IMG/VR virus record: IMGVR_UViG_3300050821_023325
Location: 1 to 39,807 of that record
DNA length: 39,807 nt
Strand: one strand, 5' to 3'
Origin: a virus
The translations under genes and the position numbers were made by a program. This document shows, piece by piece, positions 21,536 through 30,249 of this stretch. Position 1 is the first letter of the stretch; each line of letters opens with the position of its first letter. The notes below the pieces were generated by a model. It made no database searches. It was not told the DNA's origin and saw only the letters and a list, made by a program, of their open reading frames with translations.

Positions 21536-21727
21536 CCCCGGGTTTGCGCTTACTATGCGCAAGACTTCCGCTATCCGGGCGCTCGAGGTTCTACTAAAAT
21601 CGATTCCTTTGGCCTTCAGCGTCTCTAGGAACGCTTCTTTTACCGTTCCGCTCTCGTTACCCCTCCCGACCTTTAAAAACGCCCGGTAGACCTTTAAAAT
21701 CGGTCGCTGGTTTTCTTTCGTTTGCAT
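21344..21727 (-). CDS. Doubtful antisense reading frame (127 aa)
   Basis: A minus-strand frame with fairly protein-like content in its first half (MQTKENQRPILKVYRAFLKV, ESGTVKEAFLETLKAKGIDF, ARIAEVLRIVSANPGLDF), covering a gap (21536-21752) that holds no better + strand gene. Its second half lies antisense to the well-supported gene at 21302-21535. No ribosome-binding site precedes the ATG. It could be a real small gene, an antisense relic, or chance. Confidence 0.3.
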   Translation of the reverse strand: MQTKENQRPILKVYRAFLKVGRGNESGTVKEAFLETLKAKGIDFSRTSSARIAEVLRIVSANPGLDFTIGKTGDLAFYRNEVGRPADPLVEPIVPHGDALIANRQGGKRSPKMGDQLPPGADFYHRF

Positions 21728-21752
21728 CGGGAGATAGATACCCTCTTCCGGT

Positions 21753-21974
21753 ATGCCTGAAAATGAAATCGTTCCCGTCCCGCTCGAAATCGCCCTCGAC
21801 GGCAAGATCCACGTCTTTTTCTTTACCGGCACGAAGAAAGCGGATATCCGCTTCGCCCGCATCGAGGACCTCGATAAGGTTTATCCCGGCGATCAGCTTT
21901 ACGCCGCTATCTACGAGCTAACGAAGGAGCGGAAGATTATCGAAAGTAACTCGAGCGCGACCGCTCCAGGCTAA
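21753..21974 (+). CDS. Small hypothetical protein (73 aa)
   Basis: A 73-residue protein: MPENEIVPVPLEIALDGKIH, VFFFTGTKKADIRFARIEDL, VYPGDQLYAAIYELTKERKI. Beta strands at the start and a helix at the end suggest a small compact fold; no family is recognised. It is the last + strand gene, and its final 38 bp overlap the tail of the convergent glycosyltransferase gene. There is no room for a terminator between them. Confidence 0.65.
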   Translation: MPENEIVPVPLEIALDGKIHVFFFTGTKKADIRFARIEDLDKVYPGDQLYAAIYELTKERKIIESNSSATAPG

Positions 21975-23043
21975 AGACCCGGTTGCTCTCGGCCAGGGTG
22001 CGGATGGCGAGCGGCAATTCCGGCTCGGCCAGAACCGTCTCGTAGAGATCGAGGGCCTCCGCATCCGCCCCGCAATAGTAGGCGGCGACGGCGCATTCGA
22101 GCGGGAGAAGGTAGTCGTAGACCGGCTTCTCGACGAAAAGCCGGTCCTCGGTGGGATAGGGAATGTCCAGCGCGGCGTGCAAAAAGAGATAGGCCTCCCT
22201 AAATCTCCTCGCCCGGGAATAGGCGATCCCGATCCGGTAGAGCGGCTCCGCCCGTTGCGGGCGGTAGGCGTAGGCGGCGAGATAATCCTCGAGCACCTCC
22301 GGGAACGGGTCGCCCCGGCGGGCCCGGATCTCGGCAACCTGGTAAAGGGAGTAGAAGACCTCCTCCGGCCAGCCCCCTTTTGCCGCCCGGCGGCGGTAAA
22401 AACGAATGGCCAGTTCCGGTTCGGCGGCGTCCCGATAACTTTGCGCTAAATAAAAAAGGTAGCGCTCGTTCTCCGGCTCGGCTAGCAAGGCCGTTTCGAG
22501 GACGATCGCATCCCGGCGGTAGGTTAGCGGGTCGCGGGCCCGGGCACCATCCGGGTAGCGGTAGATCCGGAGTCCATCGAAAGGGTAAACGCCCGGATCG
22601 TCCCCCGGCACGGTAATGTACTCGTGCAAAACCCCCCGGTATTCCCAGGGGAGATCCGCCCGCACCAGGGAGGTCTTATCGTAGACGATTTCCCCGGAGA
22701 CGACCTTTAGGGCATAAGCCTCCCGATCTAAGACCGGGAGATTAAAGCCGGGCTCCGCTTTTAAGATCTCGTCGGCATCGATGATCAGTAAATAACTCGC
22801 CTTCTTATACGCCCGTTTAAGCGCTTGCGTGCGGTTAGAGGCAAAGTCTACCCACTCGTCCTCGAAAACGTCCCCCTCTAGCCCCTGCAACGTTTCCCGG
22901 GCTATCTCCATCGTGCGGTCGGTCGAGCCGGTATCGCAGATAACGTAGGAGTCGATAAAGGGCCGCACCGATTCGAGGCATCGCCGGAGCACCGGCTCTT
23001 CGTTGCGCACGATCATGCAAAGACAAATCGACGGCTTCGTCAT
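21937..23043 (-). CDS. Family 2 glycosyltransferase with TPR-like C-terminus
   Basis: A 368-residue protein. The GT-A domain starts SICLCMIVRNEEPVLRRCLES (about 5-25), has YVICDTGSTDRTMEIA (about 33-48) for nucleotide-sugar binding and YLLIIDADEILKA (about 84-96) with the DxD metal-binding motif. HEYITVPG (about 140-147) completes the SunS/YclG-type pattern. From about residue 180 the sequence is a series of TPR-like helical pairs (ERYLFYLAQSYRDAAEPELA, PLYRIGIAYSRARRFREAYL), often used to hold peptide acceptors. It is the last gene of the fibre cluster. I infer that it glycosylates the collagen-like fibre proteins encoded upstream, which are rich in Gly-Pro-Thr triplets. Confidence 0.85.
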   Translation of the reverse strand: MTKPSICLCMIVRNEEPVLRRCLESVRPFIDSYVICDTGSTDRTMEIARETLQGLEGDVFEDEWVDFASNRTQALKRAYKKASYLLIIDADEILKAEPGFNLPVLDREAYALKVVSGEIVYDKTSLVRADLPWEYRGVLHEYITVPGDDPGVYPFDGLRIYRYPDGARARDPLTYRRDAIVLETALLAEPENERYLFYLAQSYRDAAEPELAIRFYRRRAAKGGWPEEVFYSLYQVAEIRARRGDPFPEVLEDYLAAYAYRPQRAEPLYRIGIAYSRARRFREAYLFLHAALDIPYPTEDRLFVEKPVYDYLLPLECAVAAYYCGADAEALDLYETVLAEPELPLAIRTLAESNRVFSLERSRSSYFR

Positions 23044-23053
23044 TCGCCTAGTC

Positions 23054-23707
23054 TCAATAGAAAATGCGGGGGTTATTTGCCTCCGTCAGCGCTCCATTGA
23101 CGGCCCAGGTTCCCGGGCTTACGAGGTCCGGTTCCGGGGAGGCCCCGCCCGTGAGGTTGAGCGAAGCAATGAGGGAAGCTGGACGGATTCGCCGGGGATG
23201 GCAGCCTTGCGAAAGGGCGGCAACTTCCGGCGTGGTTAGGGCAGCGGCCCAAAAACCGATCCAACTTATTACTCCCCGGGTGCCGGTATTAGCGGAGGCG
23301 GAGGAAATCCCTACCCAGTTCGTCGTTAAACTATTTGGGGAGTTAAAGCCGCCGATGGTCGTCCCGGGAACCCCGTTACGGTAACAAGTACGAGAGCTGG
23401 TACTCGCGTAGACAGCAGCCAGATGGTAGAGGGTACCAGCCACCATGGCGCTCCCCCCGTCGGTCGCGGTCGAGATAAAGACGTTATTGGAGCCGGTCTC
23501 GGCTAGGGCGATTTTCGTCGAGGAGGGCACCGCTAGATCTAACATATTCTGCCAGCCGGTGCCCCCGGCGGCGGTTATCGTTAGCGGAGCCCCGTCGGTC
23601 GGAAAAGAGGACGGCGTAAAGAAGCAGGCCATGGTTAGCGGGGGCGCGGTCACGAGCGCTCCCGCCTTCGTCATATAAATCGATCCCGACCAGCCAGTGC
23701 GTGCCAT
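23054..23707 (-). CDS. LamG/concanavalin-like fibre protein
   Basis: A 217-residue beta-sandwich protein of the LamG/ConA-lectin-like group often attached to phage fibres: MACFFTPSSFPTDGAPLTIT, GTLYHLAAVYASTSSRTCYR then NGVPGTT (the typical 'W.hvA.vyd....r.yvNG' strand pair), and ISWIGFWAAALTTPEVAALS followed by a Gly/Pro end. It probably binds sugars on the host surface. It lies between a short collagen-like protein and the glycosyltransferase, 5 nt from the previous gene, so it belongs to the fibre unit. Confidence 0.78.
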   Translation of the reverse strand: MARTGWSGSIYMTKAGALVTAPPLTMACFFTPSSFPTDGAPLTITAAGGTGWQNMLDLAVPSSTKIALAETGSNNVFISTATDGGSAMVAGTLYHLAAVYASTSSRTCYRNGVPGTTIGGFNSPNSLTTNWVGISSASANTGTRGVISWIGFWAAALTTPEVAALSQGCHPRRIRPASLIASLNLTGGASPEPDLVSPGTWAVNGALTEANNPRIFY

Positions 23708-23712
23708 AACGT

Positions 23713-24345
23713 TTAGTAGGTCTTTACCGTTACGAGAAATAAGGAGACGATATCCGACATGGTATCGTTCGTCGTATCCGAGGCTTTCCTCGTAACGAGC
23801 AGCTTAAACGGTTGCTCGGCGCTTAACGATTGGAGGTTAGCGTTCGGGATCGAAATCGTCGTCGAGGTCATAACCGCCGCTCCGGCGGGCGGAGTCGGCG
23901 TTCCGACGACCGCCGTGCCATAACTATCAGTATCAATGCTATGCGAGGCGATATTATCGACCGCCGTACTCCATTCGACGTTGCCGGTCGTCGCCGTTAC
24001 GCTTGCCCAAAAAAGGGTTACTTTTAACCCGGTCGTAAAAGCGGGCGTGCCTTGCGGGATTAGCCCGGTATAGATAGCGGAGGTATCGACGTTGCCCGTT
24101 TTAACGAATTGGAGAACCCCCAGCGCCCCGGAATCCCTACTGGCAAAATAGGCGTAGTTACTGGTCGGCGGCTGGCCGTCCATACCCCGGAAAACGGCCA
24201 TGGTTAGGGTGCCGCCCGTGCCTCCCCCGCCTCCGCTAGCTCCCGCCGGACCTTGCGCGCCGGGAATGCCTTGCGCCCCTCCCGGCGAAACGGCGGAGCC
24301 GGAAGGAACGACCGAACCTGGAATTGCAATGCCTGGAGTACTCAT
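23713..24345 (-). CDS. Short collagen-like fibre-tip protein (210 aa)
   Basis: A 210-residue protein with a short Gly-X-Y stretch near the N-terminus (GGAQGIPGAQGPAGASGGGG), then a beta-rich domain of about 150 residues (LTMAVFRGMDGQPPTSNYAY, GLKVTLFWASVTATTGNVEW, AVMTSTTISIPNANLQSLSA, PFKLLVTRKASDTTNDTMSD) that resembles jelly-roll or TNF-like head domains on collagen stalks. It is probably trimeric and virion-attached. Parts of this arrangement suggest it replaces or adds to the tip of the large fibre. Confidence 0.72.
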   Translation of the reverse strand: MSTPGIAIPGSVVPSGSAVSPGGAQGIPGAQGPAGASGGGGGTGGTLTMAVFRGMDGQPPTSNYAYFASRDSGALGVLQFVKTGNVDTSAIYTGLIPQGTPAFTTGLKVTLFWASVTATTGNVEWSTAVDNIASHSIDTDSYGTAVVGTPTPPAGAAVMTSTTISIPNANLQSLSAEQPFKLLVTRKASDTTNDTMSDIVSLFLVTVKTY

Positions 24346-24370
24346 AAAATTTTTCTATCCGCGACGAATC

Positions 24371-24982
24371 TCAAATTATAAAAACCGTGGTTGCCGGTGC
24401 GCTCCCCGGCACAAAACCGAGCAGGATCATATTCCAATTCGCCGAAACGCCATACTGACAGGTATAAGTACCGGCGGCGGAGATAATCTGATAGGCGGAG
24501 CTGGCACCCCCCGCGTTCTGCAGGAAAGTAAACGTGCTGCTGGCACCCATCGCTGGTTGATTAGTTCCGGTTCCGAGGAGGCTAAAGAGGAATTCCGAGG
24601 CTTGGCTGGCCGTTATAGCGAGGCTGGGTTTCGCGGAGTTGGAAGTGCTGAAGTTTTGGACATTGCCGTCGATGGTCGGGAGGCTACCTAACCCGGAAAC
24701 TTCGGCGAGGATAATACTCTTATTTCCGCTTCCTTGGGGCGTGACCACATTTCCAGCCGCCGCCGCCGCAACATTTGGGGCATGGAAAACGGTTATATAC
24801 CGGCCATTCTGAAGATACTGCACATCGAGGGTATAGACGTTGCCCGAGGTATCTAAGCACCCGGAAGCAAAAGCGGTGGAGGAATTCATCCCGACAATGT
24901 TGGTATTGCCAGCGGCTTGCGCTCCCGTATAAGTGCAAGCGGTAGCGTTCCCGGCATTGTTGCTCTGGGCGAGGGCGATCAT
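24371..24982 (-). CDS. Beta-sandwich adhesin-type protein (203 aa)
   Basis: A 203-residue protein with an Ig-like or jelly-roll repeat pattern common in phage structural proteins: [20 protein letters not shown] followed by [39 protein letters not shown], and [20 protein letters not shown]. Such domains usually bind surface glycans or decorate fibres. The ATG overlaps the stop of the collagen-like fibre gene as ATGA, so translation is coupled. It shows no signal peptide, which fits a virion component. Confidence 0.7.
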   Translation of the reverse strand: MIALAQSNNAGNATACTYTGAQAAGNTNIVGMNSSTAFASGCLDTSGNVYTLDVQYLQNGRYITVFHAPNVAAAAAGNVVTPQGSGNKSIILAEVSGLGSLPTIDGNVQNFSTSNSAKPSLAITASQASEFLFSLLGTGTNQPAMGASSTFTFLQNAGGASSAYQIISAAGTYTCQYGVSANWNMILLGFVPGSAPATTVFII

Positions 24983-27900
24983 TGGGTACGAACCGAAACG
25001 GCTAAATTGGCGGCGGAAGAGAGGGCGGTAATTTGGAGACTTAGGGTATTGCCGGTGGCCACGGCTTGGCTAAGCGTTCCGGTGGCCAGCGTCGTCGATA
25101 CCGCAATACCGGTCGCTCCCGAAATCGCCGTGCCATTAAGCAAAAGCGAAATGGTGCAAGTGCCCGCCGTTAAAATAACGGAATACTTAACTACCGTGTA
25201 AGGGGAAGGAGCATCCAGCTGCAAGACGTAAGTCTTAACGGACGGGGTTTCGATAAAAACCGAAAATGCCTGGGCGGGAAGGGCGCTCCTTAAACTATGG
25301 CAGGCATTATCCCCTCCAACATAATCGGTCGAGTTCCCGCTTAATAGATTCATTAACCCCGGCTGCGTCGCATCCGCCGGAGGAATAGCGGGAATCCCCG
25401 CTGGGTTAAGCAGGGTTAAGACGTTCCCGGCGACGGCGGTTATTTGAAGCGCCCCGGCAAGGCCACTGCCAGCCGCCCCGGCGAAGTAGGCCATCTCCCC
25501 GGGAACCGCCCATCCGGCATCGGTAACCGTAACCGTCGTCGTCGCTCCCGAACCGGGCACCGTAAATCCGCCGGAGGTAGTGGTAAAAGAGTTGTGCCCC
25601 GCCGCCCCGGTAGGGCCGGTCGCGCCGGTTGGTCCAACGGCTCCGGCGGTTCCCGCTCCGCCGGTCGGTCCGGTCGGTCCGGTCGCGCCGGGAGATCCGG
25701 TCGCGCCGGTTGGACCGGTTGGACCGAGAGGCCCCGTGGGACCGGTCGCGCCGGTGGAACCGCTCCCCGTGGCAATCGTGCTCCAACCGCGTATCCCACT
25801 TACGTCGGTCCCGTATACTTTAGAAGGCCCGGGGGAGGTAACGTCGCCGACGAGGGAAATGACGGAGCCAGTGACGTTGACCGAGGAAACTCCCGAATAA
25901 GTTATCCCACCGGAACCGGGAGTAACGGCGGAAGGAGGAACCGGGTTTAAGAGGGTAACGGTATTACCCGCGATTCCAGTTATTTGTAGCGCTCCGGCTT
26001 GTCCACTCCCAGCCGCGTTGGCACAATAAACCATTTGCCCGGGCGACATCCAGCTCGGATCGGCAACGCTTACTTGAACCGAGGCTCCTATTTGGGGGAC
26101 CGAGAAGCTCCCGAGGGCGGTCGTCGTAAAGGCGTTCCCGCCGGGATAGGGCGCGGGATTTAACAAAGTTAGGACATTTCCATTAATCCCGACGACTTGC
26201 AACGCGCCCGCTAAACCCGACCCAGCCGCGTTGGCCACGTAGACCATTTGCCCGACCTCTACCCAGGCCGCGCTGGCGACGGTTGCCGGGCCGGTCGCAC
26301 CGACATTGGGGACGGTAAAAGGGAGGGTCGAAACGATCGTCGAATAGGCGTTGCCCCCGGTTCCTCCAGTTCCTCCGGTTCCTCCAGTCCCTCCGCCTCC
26401 GCCGCCTCCGACGATGGCCCCATAAACGTAGGCTCCGGAATCCCAACTAGCGGCTAGCCGCTGGACGATCGTCGGATTTGGGAAAGCGGTTCCGGGGAGG
26501 ATGCCGTAGGAGTACTCGACGTCGAGGGTAGCATCCCCCGCTCCGACGCAGGGGGAACCGGCCTGGAGATTAAAATTGCTGTTCGTCGGATCGACGAGGA
26601 GAGGGTCGGCGGTTACCGATCCGCCCGGGCCGGAAAGGGAGGTATCGGTGCCGTTGCGGTAAAGGAAATTATTCCCGAACCCACTCTTCGTCATCTCGCA
26701 AGAGGGCACCCCGGTAAAGCCGGGATAGGTCCAGAGGATATTATTCTTCCAGGTAGCCGTGCCCGCACCGGTTTGGGTCGAATTCGTAGCAAAAAAGCCG
26801 ACGTCGTTCCCCGGTTCGAGGGACTTAATAACGGTATTACCGATGAAGAAGTGGGTATCGCCGGGGTTGGGATTCTTATTATCCCTTACCCCGTTATTTA
26901 CCCCACTTCCGCTTGTCCAGAAGATGGCGCTCGGGTTAAGCGGGCAATAGAAGATGTTGCTATAGATCTTAATCGCCGGAGTGCCGACGAGGGCCTCCAT
27001 CATCATCCATGAGGAATTGCCGTCCGAATCGAAAGCTTGCGGCGGGTTATGGGCGGTAAAATTCTGGTTCTCGACCCAGTTATAGCGAACAATCCAATTA
27101 CTGGGATTGGCATGCCCGCTCCCCCCGGTTAGATACGTCTGGATACAGTCATTGTGCCGCCCGGTAGCGTTGCCGGGGGCTCGCATGACCAGCTTATTTT
27201 TCTCGACGGTTATATTAACCCCCGACCCTAAGTGGATAATATCCGATTGGTCAGTATTATTTATGGCCGTCGTTAAGCTGTTACCCCGAATGATAAAGTC
27301 ATGAGCATCGTCTCCTACAATCCCGAACGAATGGTTAAGCGCGGTGCAATTGGCGATCGTCATATTGAATGACTGATTTACGTTCATCCAATTTACCGCG
27401 TTATTAATATTGGTCGCTAGCCAGGTTAGGCTATCGATTACGATGTCGTGCGAGCTGGTAATCGCAATCGTCGTAGGAAGACTATTGGGGAACGGAGTGC
27501 CGACGGTATTAGGGTCGATCGTTCCCCCGAGGAGGGTAAGGAACGAACGGCTAGCGAGGGTAATATAGGGAAAGCCGGTGGCCAGGCGTAGATCGAGAAA
27601 GATGGGGCTACCGCTCGCTCCGTTGCAGCTCGGCGCGAGGGCGCTCGTAAAGGCCCCGGAAAACTGGACGACCATTCCGGCGGCGAGGGCGTTATTGCCG
27701 TTAAAGGTGCTAATGGAAGCCGGGGAACCGACGCTCGAACCGTTGCCGGTGCCGCCTTGCGTAACGAAATAGCTCGCTAAACCCGGCGGGCTAACCGGCG
27801 GCGTGGGGGCCACGGTAACCCAATTCGACCCGGTACCGCCCGTGCCGCCCGTGCCGCCCGTTCCACCTCCACCCGAGCCCGCCGGTATACTCCATGCGCC

Positions 27901-29850
27901 GGTCGAATCGAGGTAATGAGTTGGATTTCCGTCTAGTTTTGGAGCTAGCCCGGGAGCGGAAACGGAGACGAGAGGGGAGGTTGCCCCGGAAAGACCGGTC
28001 GGTCCGGTTGGGCCCGTGGGGCCGGTTGCCCCGGTTGCACCCGTTAACCCGATAGAGCCGGTTGGCCCGGCGGCCCCGGCTAGACCCGCGACGCCCTGCA
28101 CGCCCTGCGGCCCGGTAGCACCGCTCGGGCCGGGCGCACCGCTCGGGCCGGTCGGGCCGGTAATCCCGACCCCGGCGGGGCCGGTCGGCCCGATATTTCC
28201 GGTCGCCCCGGAAGGGCCGGTAGGACCGGTAGGCCCAGTTAAAGAAGCGCCGGTCGCCCCGCTCGGTCCGGTAGCACCGGTCGCTCCGGCGGGCCCAGTG
28301 GGGCCGGTATTTCCCGTATTCCCGGTAGCCCCGGCGGCCAGAAGGGACCAGCGGCTCGGATCGATTACCGGGTCGACCCCGGTCGAAGATAAAAGGGCAA
28401 CGTAGCTCGAACCGTTGGTCGTTCGGAAAACGGTATCGTAGGGCGAATAGGCAACCGTATTAGACCAGGTTCCCCGGAAAGTATAGCCTTGCCCGCTTTG
28501 CCCGACCGGTCCTACCGCTCCGGTTGGCCCAATCGGCCCCGTATTTCCGGTCGGTCCGGTCGGGCCGACGTTCCCGGTCGCTCCGGTATTGCCGATATCG
28601 CCTTTCGCTCCCGTCGCCCCAGTCGCTCCGGCGGCTCCGGTAGGCCCGGGTGCACCGCTTGCCCCGGTCGCCCCGGTCGAACCGGTGGGGCCGAAGCTGC
28701 CCGTCGGCCCGGTCGGACCCACTAGCCCGGTCGCCCCGCTTACCCCGGCGTTGCCGGTTGGGCCTTGGGCTCCGGAAGGGCCGGTATTCCCTTGCGGGCC
28801 GGTTGCTCCAGTATGTCCGGTCGCCCCGGCGGGCCCTTGAATGGAACCGACGTCTACCCATTGCCCCGGTGCGCTCCAAACCCAGCCGTGGCCAGTATCC
28901 GAAGTTATCCATAAATCCCCATAGACATTTCCGGAGGGCGGTAAAGCGTTAAAAGTCGAGACCGAACCCTTTAAAATAACGGAAGTGCCGGTCGGTCCAA
29001 CCGGGCCGGTAGGCCCGACGTTTCCCTGGATGCCTTGCGACCCTTGCGGCCCGGCGATTCCTTGCGACCCCTGGGGGCCGGTCACCCCCACGGGACCGGG
29101 AGGCCCTTGGATGTGGCCGACGTTTACCCATTGCCCGGGGGCGCTCCAGACCCAGCCTTCCCCCGTGCTACTGACGATCCAAAGATCGCCGAAGGTATTG
29201 CCGGAACTCGGCAAATTAGCGAAGGCGGGAACGGAGCCTTTTAAGACGACGGAGGTTCCGGCGGGCCCGGTCGGCCCAGTGCCTCCGGTCGCCCCCTGAA
29301 TTCCTTGGATTCCTTGGCCTCCGGTTGCTCCTTGCGGCCCGGTATTCCCCATCGTTCCTTGCGGGCCGGTTGGGCCGGTATGTCCGATCGGTCCGATAGG
29401 ACCGGTAATCCCTTGCGGGCCTTGCGCTCCGTTCGCTCCGATGGGCCCGGTCGCTCCGGTATTCCCGATCGCGCCGGTATCGCCTTTTAAACCGGTCGGG
29501 CCCTGTGCCCCGGTCGATCCCCGAAGGCCGGTCGCGCCTTGGATTCCGGCGGGGCCGGTATCCCCTTTAGTTCCGGTTAAGCCTTGGGCCCCGGTATGCC
29601 CGGTCGCCCCGGTAGCCCCCGGTGCACCCGCCGCTCCCGTTGGGCCGGTCGCGCCCGGCGTGCCCGGGCTCCCGAGACCGCCGACGAGCCCTTGCGGGCC
29701 GGTAGGCCCCGTAGGGCCGATTGGGCCAGTATTCCCGGTCGGTCCGGGCGGTCCGCCGGAGGGGCCGGTCGGTCCGGGAGGGCCGCTACCGGCTAAGGTA
29801 ACGCGGACCTTAATCGGCTGCGTGTAGACGGGAGTAGTAGTCTCCGGCAT
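24979..29850 (-). CDS. Giant collagen-like tail fibre with beta-helix domain (1623 aa)
   Basis: Residue map (approximate). 15-200: Gly-X-Y collagen repeats, dominated by GPT and GAT triplets. 203-250 and 292-338: two copies of a small domain ([40 protein letters not shown]) separated by collagen. 340-450: collagen. 453-500: a carbohydrate-binding-like domain ([20 protein letters not shown]). 500-625: collagen. 655-675: Gly-Gly-Thr linker. 683-1135: right-handed beta-helix, pectate-lyase-like ([33 protein letters not shown]). 1150-1168: second GGT linker. 1170-1303: two copies of a 65-residue repeat ([20 protein letters not shown]), and a third near 1420-1483 after more collagen. 1507-1623: C-terminal TNF/C1q-like trimerisation domain. 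It is a long trimeric stalk with a possible depolymerase. Confidence 0.85.
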   Translation of the reverse strand: MPETTTPVYTQPIKVRVTLAGSGPPGPTGPSGGPPGPTGNTGPIGPTGPTGPQGLVGGLGSPGTPGATGPTGAAGAPGATGATGHTGAQGLTGTKGDTGPAGIQGATGLRGSTGAQGPTGLKGDTGAIGNTGATGPIGANGAQGPQGITGPIGPIGHTGPTGPQGTMGNTGPQGATGGQGIQGIQGATGGTGPTGPAGTSVVLKGSVPAFANLPSSGNTFGDLWIVSSTGEGWVWSAPGQWVNVGHIQGPPGPVGVTGPQGSQGIAGPQGSQGIQGNVGPTGPVGPTGTSVILKGSVSTFNALPPSGNVYGDLWITSDTGHGWVWSAPGQWVDVGSIQGPAGATGHTGATGPQGNTGPSGAQGPTGNAGVSGATGLVGPTGPTGSFGPTGSTGATGASGAPGPTGAAGATGATGAKGDIGNTGATGNVGPTGPTGNTGPIGPTGAVGPVGQSGQGYTFRGTWSNTVAYSPYDTVFRTTNGSSYVALLSSTGVDPVIDPSRWSLLAAGATGNTGNTGPTGPAGATGATGPSGATGASLTGPTGPTGPSGATGNIGPTGPAGVGITGPTGPSGAPGPSGATGPQGVQGVAGLAGAAGPTGSIGLTGATGATGPTGPTGPTGLSGATSPLVSVSAPGLAPKLDGNPTHYLDSTGAWSIPAGSGGGGTGGTGGTGGTGSNWVTVAPTPPVSPPGLASYFVTQGGTGNGSSVGSPASISTFNGNNALAAGMVVQFSGAFTSALAPSCNGASGSPIFLDLRLATGFPYITLASRSFLTLLGGTIDPNTVGTPFPNSLPTTIAITSSHDIVIDSLTWLATNINNAVNWMNVNQSFNMTIANCTALNHSFGIVGDDAHDFIIRGNSLTTAINNTDQSDIIHLGSGVNITVEKNKLVMRAPGNATGRHNDCIQTYLTGGSGHANPSNWIVRYNWVENQNFTAHNPPQAFDSDGNSSWMMMEALVGTPAIKIYSNIFYCPLNPSAIFWTSGSGVNNGVRDNKNPNPGDTHFFIGNTVIKSLEPGNDVGFFATNSTQTGAGTATWKNNILWTYPGFTGVPSCEMTKSGFGNNFLYRNGTDTSLSGPGGSVTADPLLVDPTNSNFNLQAGSPCVGAGDATLDVEYSYGILPGTAFPNPTIVQRLAASWDSGAYVYGAIVGGGGGGGTGGTGGTGGTGGNAYSTIVSTLPFTVPNVGATGPATVASAAWVEVGQMVYVANAAGSGLAGALQVVGINGNVLTLLNPAPYPGGNAFTTTALGSFSVPQIGASVQVSVADPSWMSPGQMVYCANAAGSGQAGALQITGIAGNTVTLLNPVPPSAVTPGSGGITYSGVSSVNVTGSVISLVGDVTSPGPSKVYGTDVSGIRGWSTIATGSGSTGATGPTGPLGPTGPTGATGSPGATGPTGPTGGAGTAGAVGPTGATGPTGAAGHNSFTTTSGGFTVPGSGATTTVTVTDAGWAVPGEMAYFAGAAGSGLAGALQITAVAGNVLTLLNPAGIPAIPPADATQPGLMNLLSGNSTDYVGGDNACHSLRSALPAQAFSVFIETPSVKTYVLQLDAPSPYTVVKYSVILTAGTCTISLLLNGTAISGATGIAVSTTLATGTLSQAVATGNTLSLQITALSSAANLAVSVRTQ

Positions 29851-29854
29851 AGCT

Positions 29855-30226
29855 TTAAAGGGGGTTTATCTCCGGCATATCCGGCCCGTCGCGGACGGCG
29901 GCGGGCCCGCCGCAAAGGGCCGCCGGGGCCGCTCCGGGGGCTCTCGCAAGCACCCGCCAGGAATAAGCCCGGGTAAAATCGAGGGCGCTGGTATCCCCGT
30001 CGGAAAGAACGAAATTAGTGCCGCTATCCCCGCTCCCGGCGATAAGCTCTTGCGCGAAGGAGGCGGTAACCGGCCAGCTATAGTCCCAGGCGCTCGGCGC
30101 GATCTCGAGCCGATAGGTCCAGAACGGAGTAACGAAGGGCGTGCCGTCCCCCTTCTCGAGCGCCAGCGGCAAGCTATACCCGGCGTTCCGGTAAAGGGTA
30201 ATCGGGATATTAAAAGGATCGTCCAC
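29855..30226 (-). CDS. Baseplate-associated beta-sandwich protein (123 aa)
   Basis: A 123-residue protein: [60 protein letters not shown]. The opening 'itl.rn..ysl.l.....dG' strand pattern resembles the N-terminal Ig-like domain of BppU-type baseplate proteins, and the gene at 31679-32056 has a similar layout. It is located between fibre genes, so it may connect a fibre to the baseplate. It starts with GTG, preceded 8 nt upstream by a near-consensus late element, and ends 4 nt before the giant fibre start. Confidence 0.65.
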   Translation of the reverse strand: MDDPFNIPITLYRNAGYSLPLALEKGDGTPFVTPFWTYRLEIAPSAWDYSWPVTASFAQELIAGSGDSGTNFVLSDGDTSALDFTRAYSWRVLARAPGAAPAALCGGPAAVRDGPDMPEINPL

Positions 30227-30234
30227 GGCGTGCT

Positions 30235-30245
30235 AAGAATTACCC
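30235..30245 (-). promoter_or_regulatory. Near-consensus late element GGGTAATTCTT before the giant fibre unit
   Basis: Ten of 11 bases match the consensus (last base T). It ends 8 nt before the GTG at 30226 and would head the unit that includes the 1623-residue fibre. Confidence 0.6.
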
Positions 30246-30249
30246 CGGG

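Noticed and set aside
25444-29827. Many long + strand and alternate-frame reading frames opposite the fibre gene
   Set aside because: Their products are Pro/Val/Gly or Arg/Gly low-complexity mirrors of the collagen codons. They are shadows of a real gene.
27990-29830. Dense short direct repeats that look like a CRISPR array or satellite
   Set aside because: They are codons for Gly-X-Y triplets of the collagen-like fibre on the minus strand. Spacing is 9 bp multiples, and there are no constant repeats with unique spacers.
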